A stretch of DNA of 64,000 nt from Granulosicoccaceae bacterium (GTDB lineage Bacteria; Pseudomonadota; Gammaproteobacteria; Granulosicoccales; Granulosicoccaceae). The position numbers and the translations under genes are program-made. Below the pieces are notes generated by a model that was not told the origin of the DNA, did not search any database, and saw nothing but the letters and a program-made list of their open reading frames with translations. The stretch is taken from assembly GCA_020629835.1 (NCBI GenBank), contig JAHDCO010000013.1, positions 1 to 64,000 on the forward strand, in the 5' to 3' direction. Shown here piece by piece: positions 49,944-60,323 of this stretch; within the stretch, counting starts at the first letter, position 1, and every line of letters starts with the position of its first letter.

Positions 49944-51434
49944 TTAGTTTGTTTCCGGACGCATGTGCGGGAACAACACCACATCGCGAATACTCGGTGA
50001 TGCGGTAAGTAGCATCACCAGGCGATCGATACCAATGCCTTCCCCAGCCGTCGGTGGTAAGCCATACTCAAGCGCTCTGACGTAGTCAGCATCGAAGTGC
50101 ATGGCCTCGTCGTCCCCGGCATCTTTCTCGGCCACCTGCGCCAGAAAACGTTCAGCCTGATCCTCGGCATCGTTCAGCTCCGAGAAACCATTCGCAATCT
50201 CTCGGCCACCGACAAATAATTCAAAACGATCACTGACGTTAGGGTCAGCATCGTTGCGTCGTGACAGAGGCGATACTTCAGTTGGGTATAACGTTATAAA
50301 CGTTGGATCATGCAGATTCTCTTCTACACTGGCTTCAAAGATCTCCATTTGCAGTTTGCCTAAACCCCAGCTGTCCTTGACACGAACCTTCAGCGATTCC
50401 GCAACTTTTCGTGCTGACTCAACGTTATCGATGTCAGCCGCACTCAACCCTTCGTTGTATTGCAGCAAACTATCGAACAAGCTCAGACGCGTGAATGGCT
50501 TAGCAAAATCAAACGTGCTTTCCCCATCTTCTGTCGGTATGTCAGTCGTGCCGATAACATCTTCTGCCAATCCCCGAAACATACTTTCCGTTAAATTCAT
50601 CAAGTCTTCGTAGGTGGCATAGGCCTGATAAAACTCGAGCATGGTGAATTCAGGGTTGTGGCGTGTGCTCAAACCTTCGTTGCGGAAATTTCGGTTGATT
50701 TCAAATACGCGATCAAACCCGCCCACTACCAGCCGCTTTAAATACAGCTCGGGCGCAACGCGCAAAAACAATGGCATGTCCAAAGCGTTATGGTGTGTCA
50801 CGAACGGACGCGCGGTTGCACCGCCTGGAATGACGTGCATCATCGGGGTTTCAACTTCCAGGAACTCCTTGGCAATCAAAAAATCACGTATGTAGCCGAT
50901 GATTTCAGAGCGTAGCTTAAAGGTACGACGCGTCTCGTCGTTCATGATCAAATCAACATAGCGCTGACGATAACGAGTCTCCGTGTCAGACAATCCGTGA
51001 TACTTCTCTGGCAGTGGCCGCAATGATTTTGTCAGGAGCTTCATAGACAAAACCTTCACCGACAACTCACCGGTTTTTGTCATGAACAGTTCGCCTTCTA
51101 CACCAATGATGTCACCGATGTCTAACTGGCCAAACGCATCAAACGTTTCTTCACCTGCCGCGCCTTTATTAACAAACAACTGAATTTGCCCGGTAACGTC
51201 TTGTAAGCCGGCAAAGGTGGTTTTACCCATGCCCCGGCGTGACATCAATCGGCCGGCGACACTGACCGGAATCTGCCGTGCGTCAAATTCTTCTTTTTCA
51301 CTGCCGTCATGCTCAGCGTGCAACGGGCCAGCTTGATGCGTTGGCACAAAGTCGTTTGGGAAAGCCACGCCGGCTTCACGCAATCCGTTCAGCTTATCGC
51401 GACGTTGCGTGATGAGTAGGTTATCTTCGCTCAT
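49944..51434 (-). CDS. lysS: Lysyl-tRNA synthetase
   Basis: Class II aa[58 protein letters not shown]. Confidence 0.97.
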   Translation of the reverse strand: MSEDNLLITQRRDKLNGLREAGVAFPNDFVPTHQAGPLHAEHDGSEKEEFDARQIPVSVAGRLMSRRGMGKTTFAGLQDVTGQIQLFVNKGAAGEETFDAFGQLDIGDIIGVEGELFMTKTGELSVKVLSMKLLTKSLRPLPEKYHGLSDTETRYRQRYVDLIMNDETRRTFKLRSEIIGYIRDFLIAKEFLEVETPMMHVIPGGATARPFVTHHNALDMPLFLRVAPELYLKRLVVGGFDRVFEINRNFRNEGLSTRHNPEFTMLEFYQAYATYEDLMNLTESMFRGLAEDVIGTTDIPTEDGESTFDFAKPFTRLSLFDSLLQYNEGLSAADIDNVESARKVAESLKVRVKDSWGLGKLQMEIFEASVEENLHDPTFITLYPTEVSPLSRRNDADPNVSDRFELFVGGREIANGFSELNDAEDQAERFLAQVAEKDAGDDEAMHFDADYVRALEYGLPPTAGEGIGIDRLVMLLTASPSIRDVVLFPHMRPETN

Positions 51435-51442
51435 GATGTTTC

Positions 51443-52541
51443 TTATAAACCGGCTTTTAAACTTTCAGTTAAAAATTTCGTTAAGTCGCCATCGAGGACG
51501 GCCTGCGTATTACTGGATTCAATGCCAGTTCTTAAGTCTTTGATGCGGGACTGGTCGAGCACATAAGATCGAATCTGACTGCCCCACCCTATATCGCTTT
51601 TACTGTCTTCGACCGCTTGCTGATCACCGCGGCGTTTCTGTAATTCAGCTTCGTACAGCTTCGATTGCAGTTGCTTCATGGCGGTGGCTTTGTTTTTATG
51701 CTGCGAGCGATCATTCTGGCATTGCACCACGATGCCCGACGGCTCATGCGTAATGCGCACCGCTGACTCGGTTCGGTTTACGTGCTGCCCACCTGCCCCA
51801 CTGGCGCGATACACATCGATGCGTAAATCAGCCGGGTTGATCTCAATGTCGATGTTGTCATCCACTTCCGGGGCAACAAATACACCCGCAAACGACGTAT
51901 GCCGACGGTTGCCAGAATCAAACGGGCTTTTACGTACCAGGCGATGCACACCGGTCTCTGTGCGTAACCAGCCATAGGCGTACTCACCGGTGAACTGAAT
52001 GGTGGCAGATTTAATACCAGCCACATCCCCGGGAGACGCTTCAATTAACTCGGTTTTGAACCCCTGTCGTTCACCCCAGCGCAGGAACATGCGCAGTAGC
52101 ATTTCAGCCCAGTCCTGTGCCTCAGTGCCGCCACTGCCCGATTGAATATCCAAAAACGCATTACTGGCGTCTTGTTCGCCAGAGAACATGCGACGAAATT
52201 CCAAAGCCGCCACTCGCGTTTCAAAATCGTTCAAATCCTCAACTACGGACGCCAGGGTTTCTTCGTCGTCCTCTTCACGAGCCATCTCCAGTAGATCTTT
52301 GGCATCGCCGAGGCCTGACTCCAGTGAGTCAATCAGATCAACCAGATCTTGCAAGGTAGAACGCTGCTGCCCTAGCTTCTGTGCGCGCTCCGGGTCGTTC
52401 CATATGGCAGGGTCTTCAAGCTCTAGAAGAATTTCTTCCAGTTGCTCTTTTTTCCCATCGTAGTCAAAGATACCCCCGGAGCGTGTTTGCTCGGGTTTTA
52501 AGGTCTTCGATGTGGGTGATGTGGGCGGCTATCTCAATCAT
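51443..52541 (-). CDS. prfB: Peptide chain release factor 2 with programmed +1 frameshift (in-frame TGA at 52466-52464)
   Basis: RF2 GGQ motif ([19 protein letters not shown]). Upstream zero frame ATG ATT GAG ... CTC CGG GGG TAT CTT TGA C TAC GAT GGG matches the canonical prfB frameshift site. Confidence 0.95.
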
Positions 52542-52603
52542 CGCTGGCTAATTCGCTTTGGCGTAACCCCCAAAGTTTAGCGCATTCAGTTGCTTGTACT
52601 GCC

Positions 52604-54346
52604 CTATGGCGCGGCAAGGTGCCTGAGAATCATCTGCACGGATTCGCGCCCTCGGTATCGGTTAACCGACAATTCGTATACCGCATGCACCGTGTCGCCA
52701 GGCGAAAGCACACGCGTATCGCCAAACAAGATGGCTGGCACAGCAGCACCGACGCGACCGGTAGATTCTTCAATGGGTCGAAGCTGAGCTTGAAGGTGGC
52801 GTCCTTCACCCACCAATTTTGACGACTGAACAACGCACGCGTTATCGAACAAGGGCGCTTCAAACTGCGTCCCCCACGGTGCAGCGTAGGCCAGCAGCAG
52901 CGCGGTATCTAATGTAAGTTCATCCAGGGCCAGAGCGCCGTCCGACTGAAAACTCTTCACTGGCACTTTTCCGTTTAACACACGCGTAACTTCCGCTACG
53001 AGTGCCTGTTGGAACGCACTAAAACCGTCCGCACGAATCGTAAGACCCGCCGCCATGGCATGGCCCCCAAACCGGCCGACCACTTCAGGTAAGGCAAGGC
53101 TTATCTGATAAAACACATCCCGGATATTGACGCCTGGCACTGAGCGCGCTGAACCTTTTAGCTGATCCTCACCGTCGGCGGTAAAGACCACCACGGGCAC
53201 CCCCAATTGATCTTTTAATCGCCCCGCCACGATCCCGATGACCCCCTGGTGCCAGGTTGGATCCGCCACGGCGTAAGCAAAAACGTCCGTTGACGGGCCG
53301 GTTGATTCAGCCACTGCCTCCACGATCCGTTCAGCATCGTCCTGTATCTCGCGCTGGATGGTTCGGCGTTGGCTATTCAACCCCTGCAAAGAATTCGCTA
53401 AGAGCGTTGCGGTTTGAACATCATCCGCGAGTAAACACTGAACACCCACTTGCATGTCATCTATGCGTCCTGCCGCATTTAAGCGAGGGCCCAGCGTCAT
53501 TCCGATATCCGTAGACGAAACAACACTTGCGTCCTTATCGGCGGCGTTTAATAAAGCCAATACACCCGGCACACAGGCTCGCCCGCGAATCCGTCTAAGG
53601 CCCTGCTCTACGAGTGTTCTGTTAACGCTGTCCAAGGGCACAACATCCGCCACGGTGCCGATGGCCACTAAATCAAGCCAATCCGCCAGGCGCACGCTTC
53701 GCGCTAAGCGCCCCGCTTCCAGTAATTTTTTGCGTAGCGCGATCAGCACGTAAAACGCCACGCCAACACCTGCAATGTTTTTTGTTGCGAAGCGACTGTC
53801 AGACCTTGCCGGGTTCACCACCGCCACCGCCTCGGGTAAGGTCTCACCCGGCAAATGATGGTCGGTTACCACCACATCAATTTTCTGACTTGTGGCGTAA
53901 TCAATTGCCTCATGGGCGGATACGCCGTTATCCACGGTCACAATCAAACTCGGACGGTGTTGTTCAATGCCAAGGTTTACAACCGCCGGCGATAAACCGT
54001 AACCGTGTTTGACTCGGTCTGGAATGACATACGCTAAACGTGTGTAACCCATCTCACCAAGCGCGCGCATCATGAGCGCTGTACTGGTCGCGCCATCGCA
54101 GTCGTAGTCACCCACGATTAATACTGATTCCTGTTCAACATGCGCTTTCAATAATCTTTGACAGGCTAAGTCAATGTCAGGCAACTCATCAGGCGTTGGC
54201 AAGTCTGCCAGGGCATAGTTCAATTCAGTTGATGCAGCAACGCCCCGTGACGCTAACACCCGGTGCAATACGTTGTTGGCGTGCAAGCGCTGGGGCAGCG
54301 TCGGTACCGCTCGTCTTATGATTTCAGTGGGCTCGGCAACACTCAT
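52604..54346 (-). CDS. recJ: Single-stranded-DNA-specific exonuclease RecJ
   Basis: VLIVGDYDCDGATSTALMMRAL; VVTDHHLPGETLPEAVAVVNP; start revised to 54346 (MSVAEPTE). Confidence 0.96.
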   Translation of the reverse strand: MSVAEPTEIIRRAVPTLPQRLHANNVLHRVLASRGVAASTELNYALADLPTPDELPDIDLACQRLLKAHVEQESVLIVGDYDCDGATSTALMMRALGEMGYTRLAYVIPDRVKHGYGLSPAVVNLGIEQHRPSLIVTVDNGVSAHEAIDYATSQKIDVVVTDHHLPGETLPEAVAVVNPARSDSRFATKNIAGVGVAFYVLIALRKKLLEAGRLARSVRLADWLDLVAIGTVADVVPLDSVNRTLVEQGLRRIRGRACVPGVLALLNAADKDASVVSSTDIGMTLGPRLNAAGRIDDMQVGVQCLLADDVQTATLLANSLQGLNSQRRTIQREIQDDAERIVEAVAESTGPSTDVFAYAVADPTWHQGVIGIVAGRLKDQLGVPVVVFTADGEDQLKGSARSVPGVNIRDVFYQISLALPEVVGRFGGHAMAAGLTIRADGFSAFQQALVAEVTRVLNGKVPVKSFQSDGALALDELTLDTALLLAYAAPWGTQFEAPLFDNACVVQSSKLVGEGRHLQAQLRPIEESTGRVGAAVPAILFGDTRVLSPGDTVHAVYELSVNRYRGRESVQMILRHLAAP

Positions 54347-55335
54347 TTTTGAAATAGATCCGCCAAACGGGACAACACAGACCGTGGCTTTACCACAGCA
54401 GGCAGAATCACTTCCTGACATCCGGTGAGCCCATTTAATTCAGCTCGTAGACCGGGCGCCGCCGCCACATACTGGGCGAGCTGTTCACACCAAAAGCTCG
54501 CGCGCTGTACGGTGTCGTAGCGATCCTTATCGCCAGCTAGTAAACAGGTATCCACCACCACATAGGCTTGCTCGGTAGGCTTGTCCAGCGTTAGCTGAGT
54601 CGCTTGCTCAATTGGACAACATTCTATGTTGAGCGCTTGGGTCAGGCCGCGAACAAAATCATCGTCACTGAATACCACCACCGACGAATCGACGCTTAGT
54701 TCCGGCAGTACACCACCACCCCAAAACCACAGGCTATTAATAACCGGTGCGCCCCGAGCTTGTCTGGCCTGGTTGACCGACGCTTGGTGTAACGCCATTT
54801 GCACCTCGGACCACAGTGAACGCCACGGCCGGGCCTCAACGGTTCTCGGCATTACCCCCGTCATTGGATGTCCCTCGACAGCGGAGGTTGGCAAGGTGTT
54901 CAAGGCGGCCGGTTCAAGCCCGTGGTAGTACCAGTGGCCTGCGCTATCCACCAAAAAACCGGACCGCGCATCACCCAGCACCGCATTAAGTTCATCGACG
55001 AGCGCTCGGGTTTCGTCCATAGTGATGGCTAAGCGAGCGGTAGGCACGAGCTGTGCGTCATCACTGCCTGCGATTAAATGAACTGGGTCGGCACAAACAG
55101 CGCCCTTGGGAAGCGTCGGCTCACCGGCCGGTTGCTGCCAACGGCACTGAGCGCCAGGCAGCGCATTTAATTCGGAGGTGACGCCACTGAGTGTGTGTAT
55201 CAAGGCGGATTCCACCGACTCAATCAGCGGTGCGGGGTGCACCGGGGAACGAGCGTCATCAGCCCAGCCGGGCAGGAAAACGGTGAGGCTGGACGAATTT
55301 TGAGCAACCGTTTCGGATGATCTTTGATTTCTCAC
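54343..55335 (-). CDS. RpfE-like / phosphoglycerate mutase-like regulatory protein
   Basis: DPVHL...GSDDAQLV...FLVDSAGHWYYHGLE...INSLWFWGGGVLP pattern; upstream of recJ. Confidence 0.75.
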   Translation of the reverse strand: MRNQRSSETVAQNSSSLTVFLPGWADDARSPVHPAPLIESVESALIHTLSGVTSELNALPGAQCRWQQPAGEPTLPKGAVCADPVHLIAGSDDAQLVPTARLAITMDETRALVDELNAVLGDARSGFLVDSAGHWYYHGLEPAALNTLPTSAVEGHPMTGVMPRTVEARPWRSLWSEVQMALHQASVNQARQARGAPVINSLWFWGGGVLPELSVDSSVVVFSDDDFVRGLTQALNIECCPIEQATQLTLDKPTEQAYVVVDTCLLAGDKDRYDTVQRASFWCEQLAQYVAAAPGLRAELNGLTGCQEVILPAVVKPRSVLSRLADLFQK

Positions 55336-55431
55336 AAAATATTGATCTAGTAAGACTGAACTACCCCAGAGTGTACTCGTCTTACTCGCAACTCATTCAA
55401 CACAACCGGCTGTGAACCGCCAGGACAATTA

Positions 55432-57609
55432 ATGAATAAAAAGCTCATCCTCATTCTCGGCGCGGTTATTTGCCTTGTGCTGGCGTCTATTTTCGATGTT
55501 GGCTCGCTGCTAACGCTTGAAAGCATCAAAGCGCAGCAGGCCAAAATTGACGCCATGTATCAGGCAGATCCGTTACTCATTGCGGGGAGCTTTTTTCTGG
55601 TTTATGTGGTCGTGGCCGCCTTGTCCATTCCAGGTGCTGTTTTCCTAACGCTGTTGGCGGGTGCCATCTTTGGGTTGGGTGTGGGCTTACTGATCGCCTC
55701 CTTCGCCTCCACCATCGGTGCAACGCTGGCATTTTTGGTATCCAGATACGTTTTACGTTCCACCGTTGAGGAAAAATTTGGCGACAAGCTGCAAACCATC
55801 AACAAAAGCGTTGAAAAAGAAGGGGCGTTTTATTTATTCACCATGCGGTTGGTACCGATCTTCCCGTTTTTTCTGATTAACCTGGTGATGGGCTTAACCA
55901 AAATTAAGACCGGTGTTTTTTACATTGTGAGTCAGGTGGGTATGTTGTTGGGTACGGCTGTTTTTGTAAACGCGGGTACTCAACTCGCCAGCATTGAAGC
56001 GGTCAATGAAATCCTGTCTCCCAAATTAATCGCCTCATTTGCCTTACTGGGTATTTTCCCTATCGTCGCGAAGAAAATTATCGACTTTATCAAGGCGAAG
56101 AAAGTGTACGAAGGCTATGACAAACCTGAACAATTTGACCGCGACATTGTGGTGCTCGGTGCGGGCTCTGGTGGCTTGGTTACCGCCTACATTGGTGCAG
56201 CAGTTAAAGCCGAAGTTTCGTTGATTGAAAAACACCGTATGGGTGGAGATTGTCTGAACACTGGCTGCGTACCATCCAAAGCCTTAATCAAAAGCGCCAA
56301 ACTTAAACACAGTATCGATAACGCTGAGAAGTACGGGGTGGTTAACGCATCCGCTGATGTGGATTTCAAAGCGGCTATGGAGCGGGTGCACGGCGTTATC
56401 AAAAAAATTGAGCCACACGATTCACCTGAACGTTATCGAGACCTCGGGGTGGATGTTATCGAAGGCGAAGGCCACATCGTTGACCCGTGGCGGGTTAGCG
56501 TGAACGGTGACACCCTGACCACACGTAATATCGTGGTCGCTACCGGTGCTCGCCCATTTGTGCCACCCATCCCAGGCTTAAGCGAGGTGGATTATTTAAC
56601 CTCAGATAACTTATGGGAGCTGGATACCTTACCGCCCAAGTTAGTGGTACTTGGCGGTGGCCCGATTGGTTGTGAATTATCACAAGCGTTCCGGCGGCTG
56701 GGCAGTGAGGTGTATCAAGTCGAAATGGCACCGGCGATCATGGGTCGGGAAGACCCGGAAGTGGCCGACATGGTGAAATTTAAGTTTGAAGCCGATGGCA
56801 TTCACGTCATGGTTAACACCAAAGCGGTTGGCTTTAAAAAAGTGGATGGCCGGGATGTCCTGATCGCAGAACAAGATGGCAACACGCTGGACATCGACTT
56901 TGACAAAATCATTGTGGCGGTGGGTCGACGCGCTCGTGTTGAAGGCTTCGGATTGGAAGAACTGGGTATTGGTACCAATCCGAACGGGACTATCGCGCAC
57001 AACGATTACCTGCAAACCGATTTCCCCAATATCTATGCGGTTGGGGATGTTGCGGGCCCCTATCAATTTACCCATACCGCTGCACATCAGGCGTGGTACG
57101 CCGCGGTTAATTCCTTGTTTGGTTCGTTACGAAAATTTCGTGCGGACTACCGGGTGATTCCGTGGGCTACGTTTACCGACCCTGAAGTCGCGCGCGTGGG
57201 CTTGAACGAAACCGATGCGAAAGAGAAAAAGATTCCTTATGAAGTGACTCGTTATGGCATTGATGATTTAGATCGTGCAATTGCAGACGGCAGTGACTTT
57301 GGTTTTATTAAGGTGTTAACCGTACCAGGCAAAGACAAGGTTCTTGGCGTCACCATAGTAGGCGAACACGCAGGTGACTTAATTTCTGAATATGTGTTGG
57401 CTATGAAACACGGCATTGGGCTCAACAAGATTCTGGGCACCATTCATATTTACCCTACCTTGGCAGAATCCAATAAATACGTGGCTGGCGAATGGAAACG
57501 CGCGCACCAACCCGAGCTTGTGCTGAAGTGGTTAAAGAAGTTCCATACCTGGCGTCGAGGTGGTAAGGAAGCCAAGCCGGTTGGGGATGCTACACAAACC
57601 AACGCTTAA
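55432..57609 (+). CDS. TVP38/TMEM64 membrane domain fused to FAD-dependent pyridine nucleotide-disulfide oxidoreductase
   Basis: N-terminal TVP38-like (AGAIFGLGVGLLIASFASTIGATLAFLVSRYVLR; RLVPIFPFFLINLVMGLTKIKTGVFYI); C-terminal GAGSGGLVTAY, GGDCLNTGCVPSKALI, HIYPTLAE. Confidence 0.92.
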   Translation: MNKKLILILGAVICLVLASIFDVGSLLTLESIKAQQAKIDAMYQADPLLIAGSFFLVYVVVAALSIPGAVFLTLLAGAIFGLGVGLLIASFASTIGATLAFLVSRYVLRSTVEEKFGDKLQTINKSVEKEGAFYLFTMRLVPIFPFFLINLVMGLTKIKTGVFYIVSQVGMLLGTAVFVNAGTQLASIEAVNEILSPKLIASFALLGIFPIVAKKIIDFIKAKKVYEGYDKPEQFDRDIVVLGAGSGGLVTAYIGAAVKAEVSLIEKHRMGGDCLNTGCVPSKALIKSAKLKHSIDNAEKYGVVNASADVDFKAAMERVHGVIKKIEPHDSPERYRDLGVDVIEGEGHIVDPWRVSVNGDTLTTRNIVVATGARPFVPPIPGLSEVDYLTSDNLWELDTLPPKLVVLGGGPIGCELSQAFRRLGSEVYQVEMAPAIMGREDPEVADMVKFKFEADGIHVMVNTKAVGFKKVDGRDVLIAEQDGNTLDIDFDKIIVAVGRRARVEGFGLEELGIGTNPNGTIAHNDYLQTDFPNIYAVGDVAGPYQFTHTAAHQAWYAAVNSLFGSLRKFRADYRVIPWATFTDPEVARVGLNETDAKEKKIPYEVTRYGIDDLDRAIADGSDFGFIKVLTVPGKDKVLGVTIVGEHAGDLISEYVLAMKHGIGLNKILGTIHIYPTLAESNKYVAGEWKRAHQPELVLKWLKKFHTWRRGGKEAKPVGDATQTNA

Positions 57610-60191
57610 TAGATGGAGACTAACTCTGGCTGACCGATATGATTGCCTTGCACGAAATCTGCCCCAGCGTCTCGTGCAGCGTTCATCAGACGTGGGCTTT
57701 CGATGTGTTCTGCCACTGTGCGTTTGCCCATGGAGCGGGTGATATCACAGATGGCTTTAACCATGGTTAGGTCGGTCGGGTCATCCAATATATCGCGAAC
57801 CAAAAGCCCATCGATTTTCAGGAAGTCGATGGGCAATTTGCGTAAGTAGCCAAACGACGATAAACCCGAGCCAAACTTATCTACCGAGAACCGGCAGCCA
57901 ATACCAGTGAGCTCATGCATGAACGTCGAGGCGGCCGATAAGTTTGCAATGATGGGTGTTTCACCCAATTCAAAACAGAACTGCTCTGGCCGCAGTGGCG
58001 ATTCTTGCACTTGCTCTATTAACCAACTGGCGAACTCGGCACTGGTGAATGAGCCACTGGACAGGTTCAGCGACACATGCCGCAGTTCATTCACTAAGGG
58101 CTCGTTTTGCGACAACCATCGTATCGTCAGTTCGATTGCACGCCGATCCAGCGCTGACGATAAGCCGTAGCGCTCGGCCGCTGGATAAAACGATGATGGA
58201 CTTACAATGCTGCCGTTGGGTAATTCCAAGCGAGATAGCATTTCAAAACGCACACCGTCCGGTTGGTGGACCAGCGGCAGAATCTTTTGCGCCGCCAAAC
58301 GAAAGCGGTTGTCTTCTAACGCTGAATTAATTTCTTCTACCCATTGGGTGGCAACTTTTCGATTACTGGTATTACCCGAGCCTTCGCGGTAAACCACAAC
58401 GCGGTTACGGCCTTCGTCTTTTGCGATGTAACAGGCGGCATCCGCTGCCCGGAAAATACTGTCCAGATTCTCCCAGCGGTCGTCCACGACCACTAATCCG
58501 ATACTGACACCCACCTGAAAGGTGTGGTCGCCCCACGGGAACTGGAAATTCTCTACTTCGTGACGGATCTGGTTTGCAAGCTTGATGGCTTCGGCCACTT
58601 TGCACTTGTATAAGAACACACCGAACTCATCACCACCAAGCCGGGCGAGTACATCACTCTTTCGCACCAGGCTATCGAACAACTGAGCTAACTGTCGCAG
58701 TAACTCGTCACCGGCTTCATGACCACTGGTGTCATTAACCGCCTTGAATCCGTCCAAGTCCATGTAACACAGGGCATGCGAAATACGAGACTTGCGTGAC
58801 GCCTGCAACGCCTCTTCCACCTGCGATTCAAACGCTCGTCGATTAACTAATCCGGTGAGTGCATCGTGATTAGCATGGTATTCAATCGCTTCGGTTCTAC
58901 GCGTTGAACTGGTGATGTCACAAACGGTGGCCCGATACCCTTTGAACTGATCTTTCGCATCATAAATTGGCATGCCGCTGTATCTAAACGTTCGCGTTTC
59001 GCCATCGACTAACCAACGAAACTCAGTATCCCGAAACGGCTGCCGGTCGTGCAGGCGCTGGATGTGTTCAGCCCAATGATTCGCCTCATTGACGTTGCTT
59101 GGTAATTCCAGCCACTGTTGGAACGAGCGCCCCACCATATGATTTAACGACACCCCAAGTACATCTTCCGCCTGTTTGGACACGAACCGAAACACCAGGC
59201 GTTCATCCAGCTCCCAAAAACAATCGGCAGTGGCTTTTACAAAGTCGTGATAACGCTGCGCCACCGTGGCGAGGCCTCCGGTGCCAGCTTCTGTCGTCGT
59301 TTGAACCGGTGTGGAAGGCGCGGGTGTTGGCGTCAGTGCGGTTGGCGTGGTGATGCCGTGCGCGCGACCATCATTCACCGCAACGGTGCGCTGCAATTCA
59401 TCCAATCGTTGCCGCATGCTCGCCACATCGGATGTGCCCGCGGCAGGTGGCTGCTTAGCCGATGGCCCCATGTCAACAAAAGACAGTAAGGTGGCATGGC
59501 TCGACCCCCAGTTCACCAGGGCTGCCCGAGTAATCAATCGCACACCTCGCCCGTCCCGGCGGCGCGCGGTCACTCTGGCGCGTGTGGTTTTATCCGGTTC
59601 TGTCGAGGCGGTCAGAGCAGCCCGGTTCAAATGGATAAGCTGTTCGGGCGTAAATAAATCATGCAATACCGCACTGGCTTGCAGTTGCTCAACGCTGTCG
59701 TAACCCAGCGTTTTAGCTGCTGCATCGTTGGCAAACAGCACATGTTTGTCATTGACGATGAGGCTACCCTGAATGCCCTCTTTGACTAACAGCCCGTAGT
59801 CCACCGTAATGGCCGAGCGTCGCTGCCCTACGGATGGGCCCCCAACTAAACGAATATCAATACCCTGCACCACGTTGCCATCGCCCACAACCGGTGTGCG
59901 CACAATCATCGCGGCCGTTGATGTGGCGTCGTTCGCGCTGTTGCCAAGCCGGATCGTGCTGATATCCGCCTTGGCAGAGCGTAAGGTTTGGGTGTCCAGC
60001 GTCATCTGCTGACGTGCCACTGTCTCAGGTAATAGATCCAGATCCGTTCGACCGATCACCTCATCCGGGGATGCACAGCCAAGACTTCTGGCATACGCCA
60101 TGGAACAGGCGCGATAGACCAGTCTGGCGTCCTTTAAGGCCACACTGTCGTTCTGCGGTTTTACGGGTGCTTGGCTAGTTGAAACGGTCAT
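57606..60191 (-). CDS. PAS-GGDEF-EAL protein with degenerate EAL motifs
   Basis: LARLGGDEFGVFLYKC; EAL region FEMLSRLELPNG...VDKFGSGLSSFGYLRKLPIDFLKIDGLLV...AEHIES. Confidence 0.9.
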   Translation of the reverse strand: MTVSTSQAPVKPQNDSVALKDARLVYRACSMAYARSLGCASPDEVIGRTDLDLLPETVARQQMTLDTQTLRSAKADISTIRLGNSANDATSTAAMIVRTPVVGDGNVVQGIDIRLVGGPSVGQRRSAITVDYGLLVKEGIQGSLIVNDKHVLFANDAAAKTLGYDSVEQLQASAVLHDLFTPEQLIHLNRAALTASTEPDKTTRARVTARRRDGRGVRLITRAALVNWGSSHATLLSFVDMGPSAKQPPAAGTSDVASMRQRLDELQRTVAVNDGRAHGITTPTALTPTPAPSTPVQTTTEAGTGGLATVAQRYHDFVKATADCFWELDERLVFRFVSKQAEDVLGVSLNHMVGRSFQQWLELPSNVNEANHWAEHIQRLHDRQPFRDTEFRWLVDGETRTFRYSGMPIYDAKDQFKGYRATVCDITSSTRRTEAIEYHANHDALTGLVNRRAFESQVEEALQASRKSRISHALCYMDLDGFKAVNDTSGHEAGDELLRQLAQLFDSLVRKSDVLARLGGDEFGVFLYKCKVAEAIKLANQIRHEVENFQFPWGDHTFQVGVSIGLVVVDDRWENLDSIFRAADAACYIAKDEGRNRVVVYREGSGNTSNRKVATQWVEEINSALEDNRFRLAAQKILPLVHQPDGVRFEMLSRLELPNGSIVSPSSFYPAAERYGLSSALDRRAIELTIRWLSQNEPLVNELRHVSLNLSSGSFTSAEFASWLIEQVQESPLRPEQFCFELGETPIIANLSAASTFMHELTGIGCRFSVDKFGSGLSSFGYLRKLPIDFLKIDGLLVRDILDDPTDLTMVKAICDITRSMGKRTVAEHIESPRLMNAARDAGADFVQGNHIGQPELVSIY

Positions 60192-60323
60192 AGCGACAGG
60201 CGTATCAGCGGTTTTTCCACGTGCCCTCAGTATAGGACAGCCCGAACCCCGCCACCGAGCACTGGTTGGCAGGAATGGCTACAAACCTATACTTATCAAT
60301 CGCTTAGCTAACTAGTCGATGTG

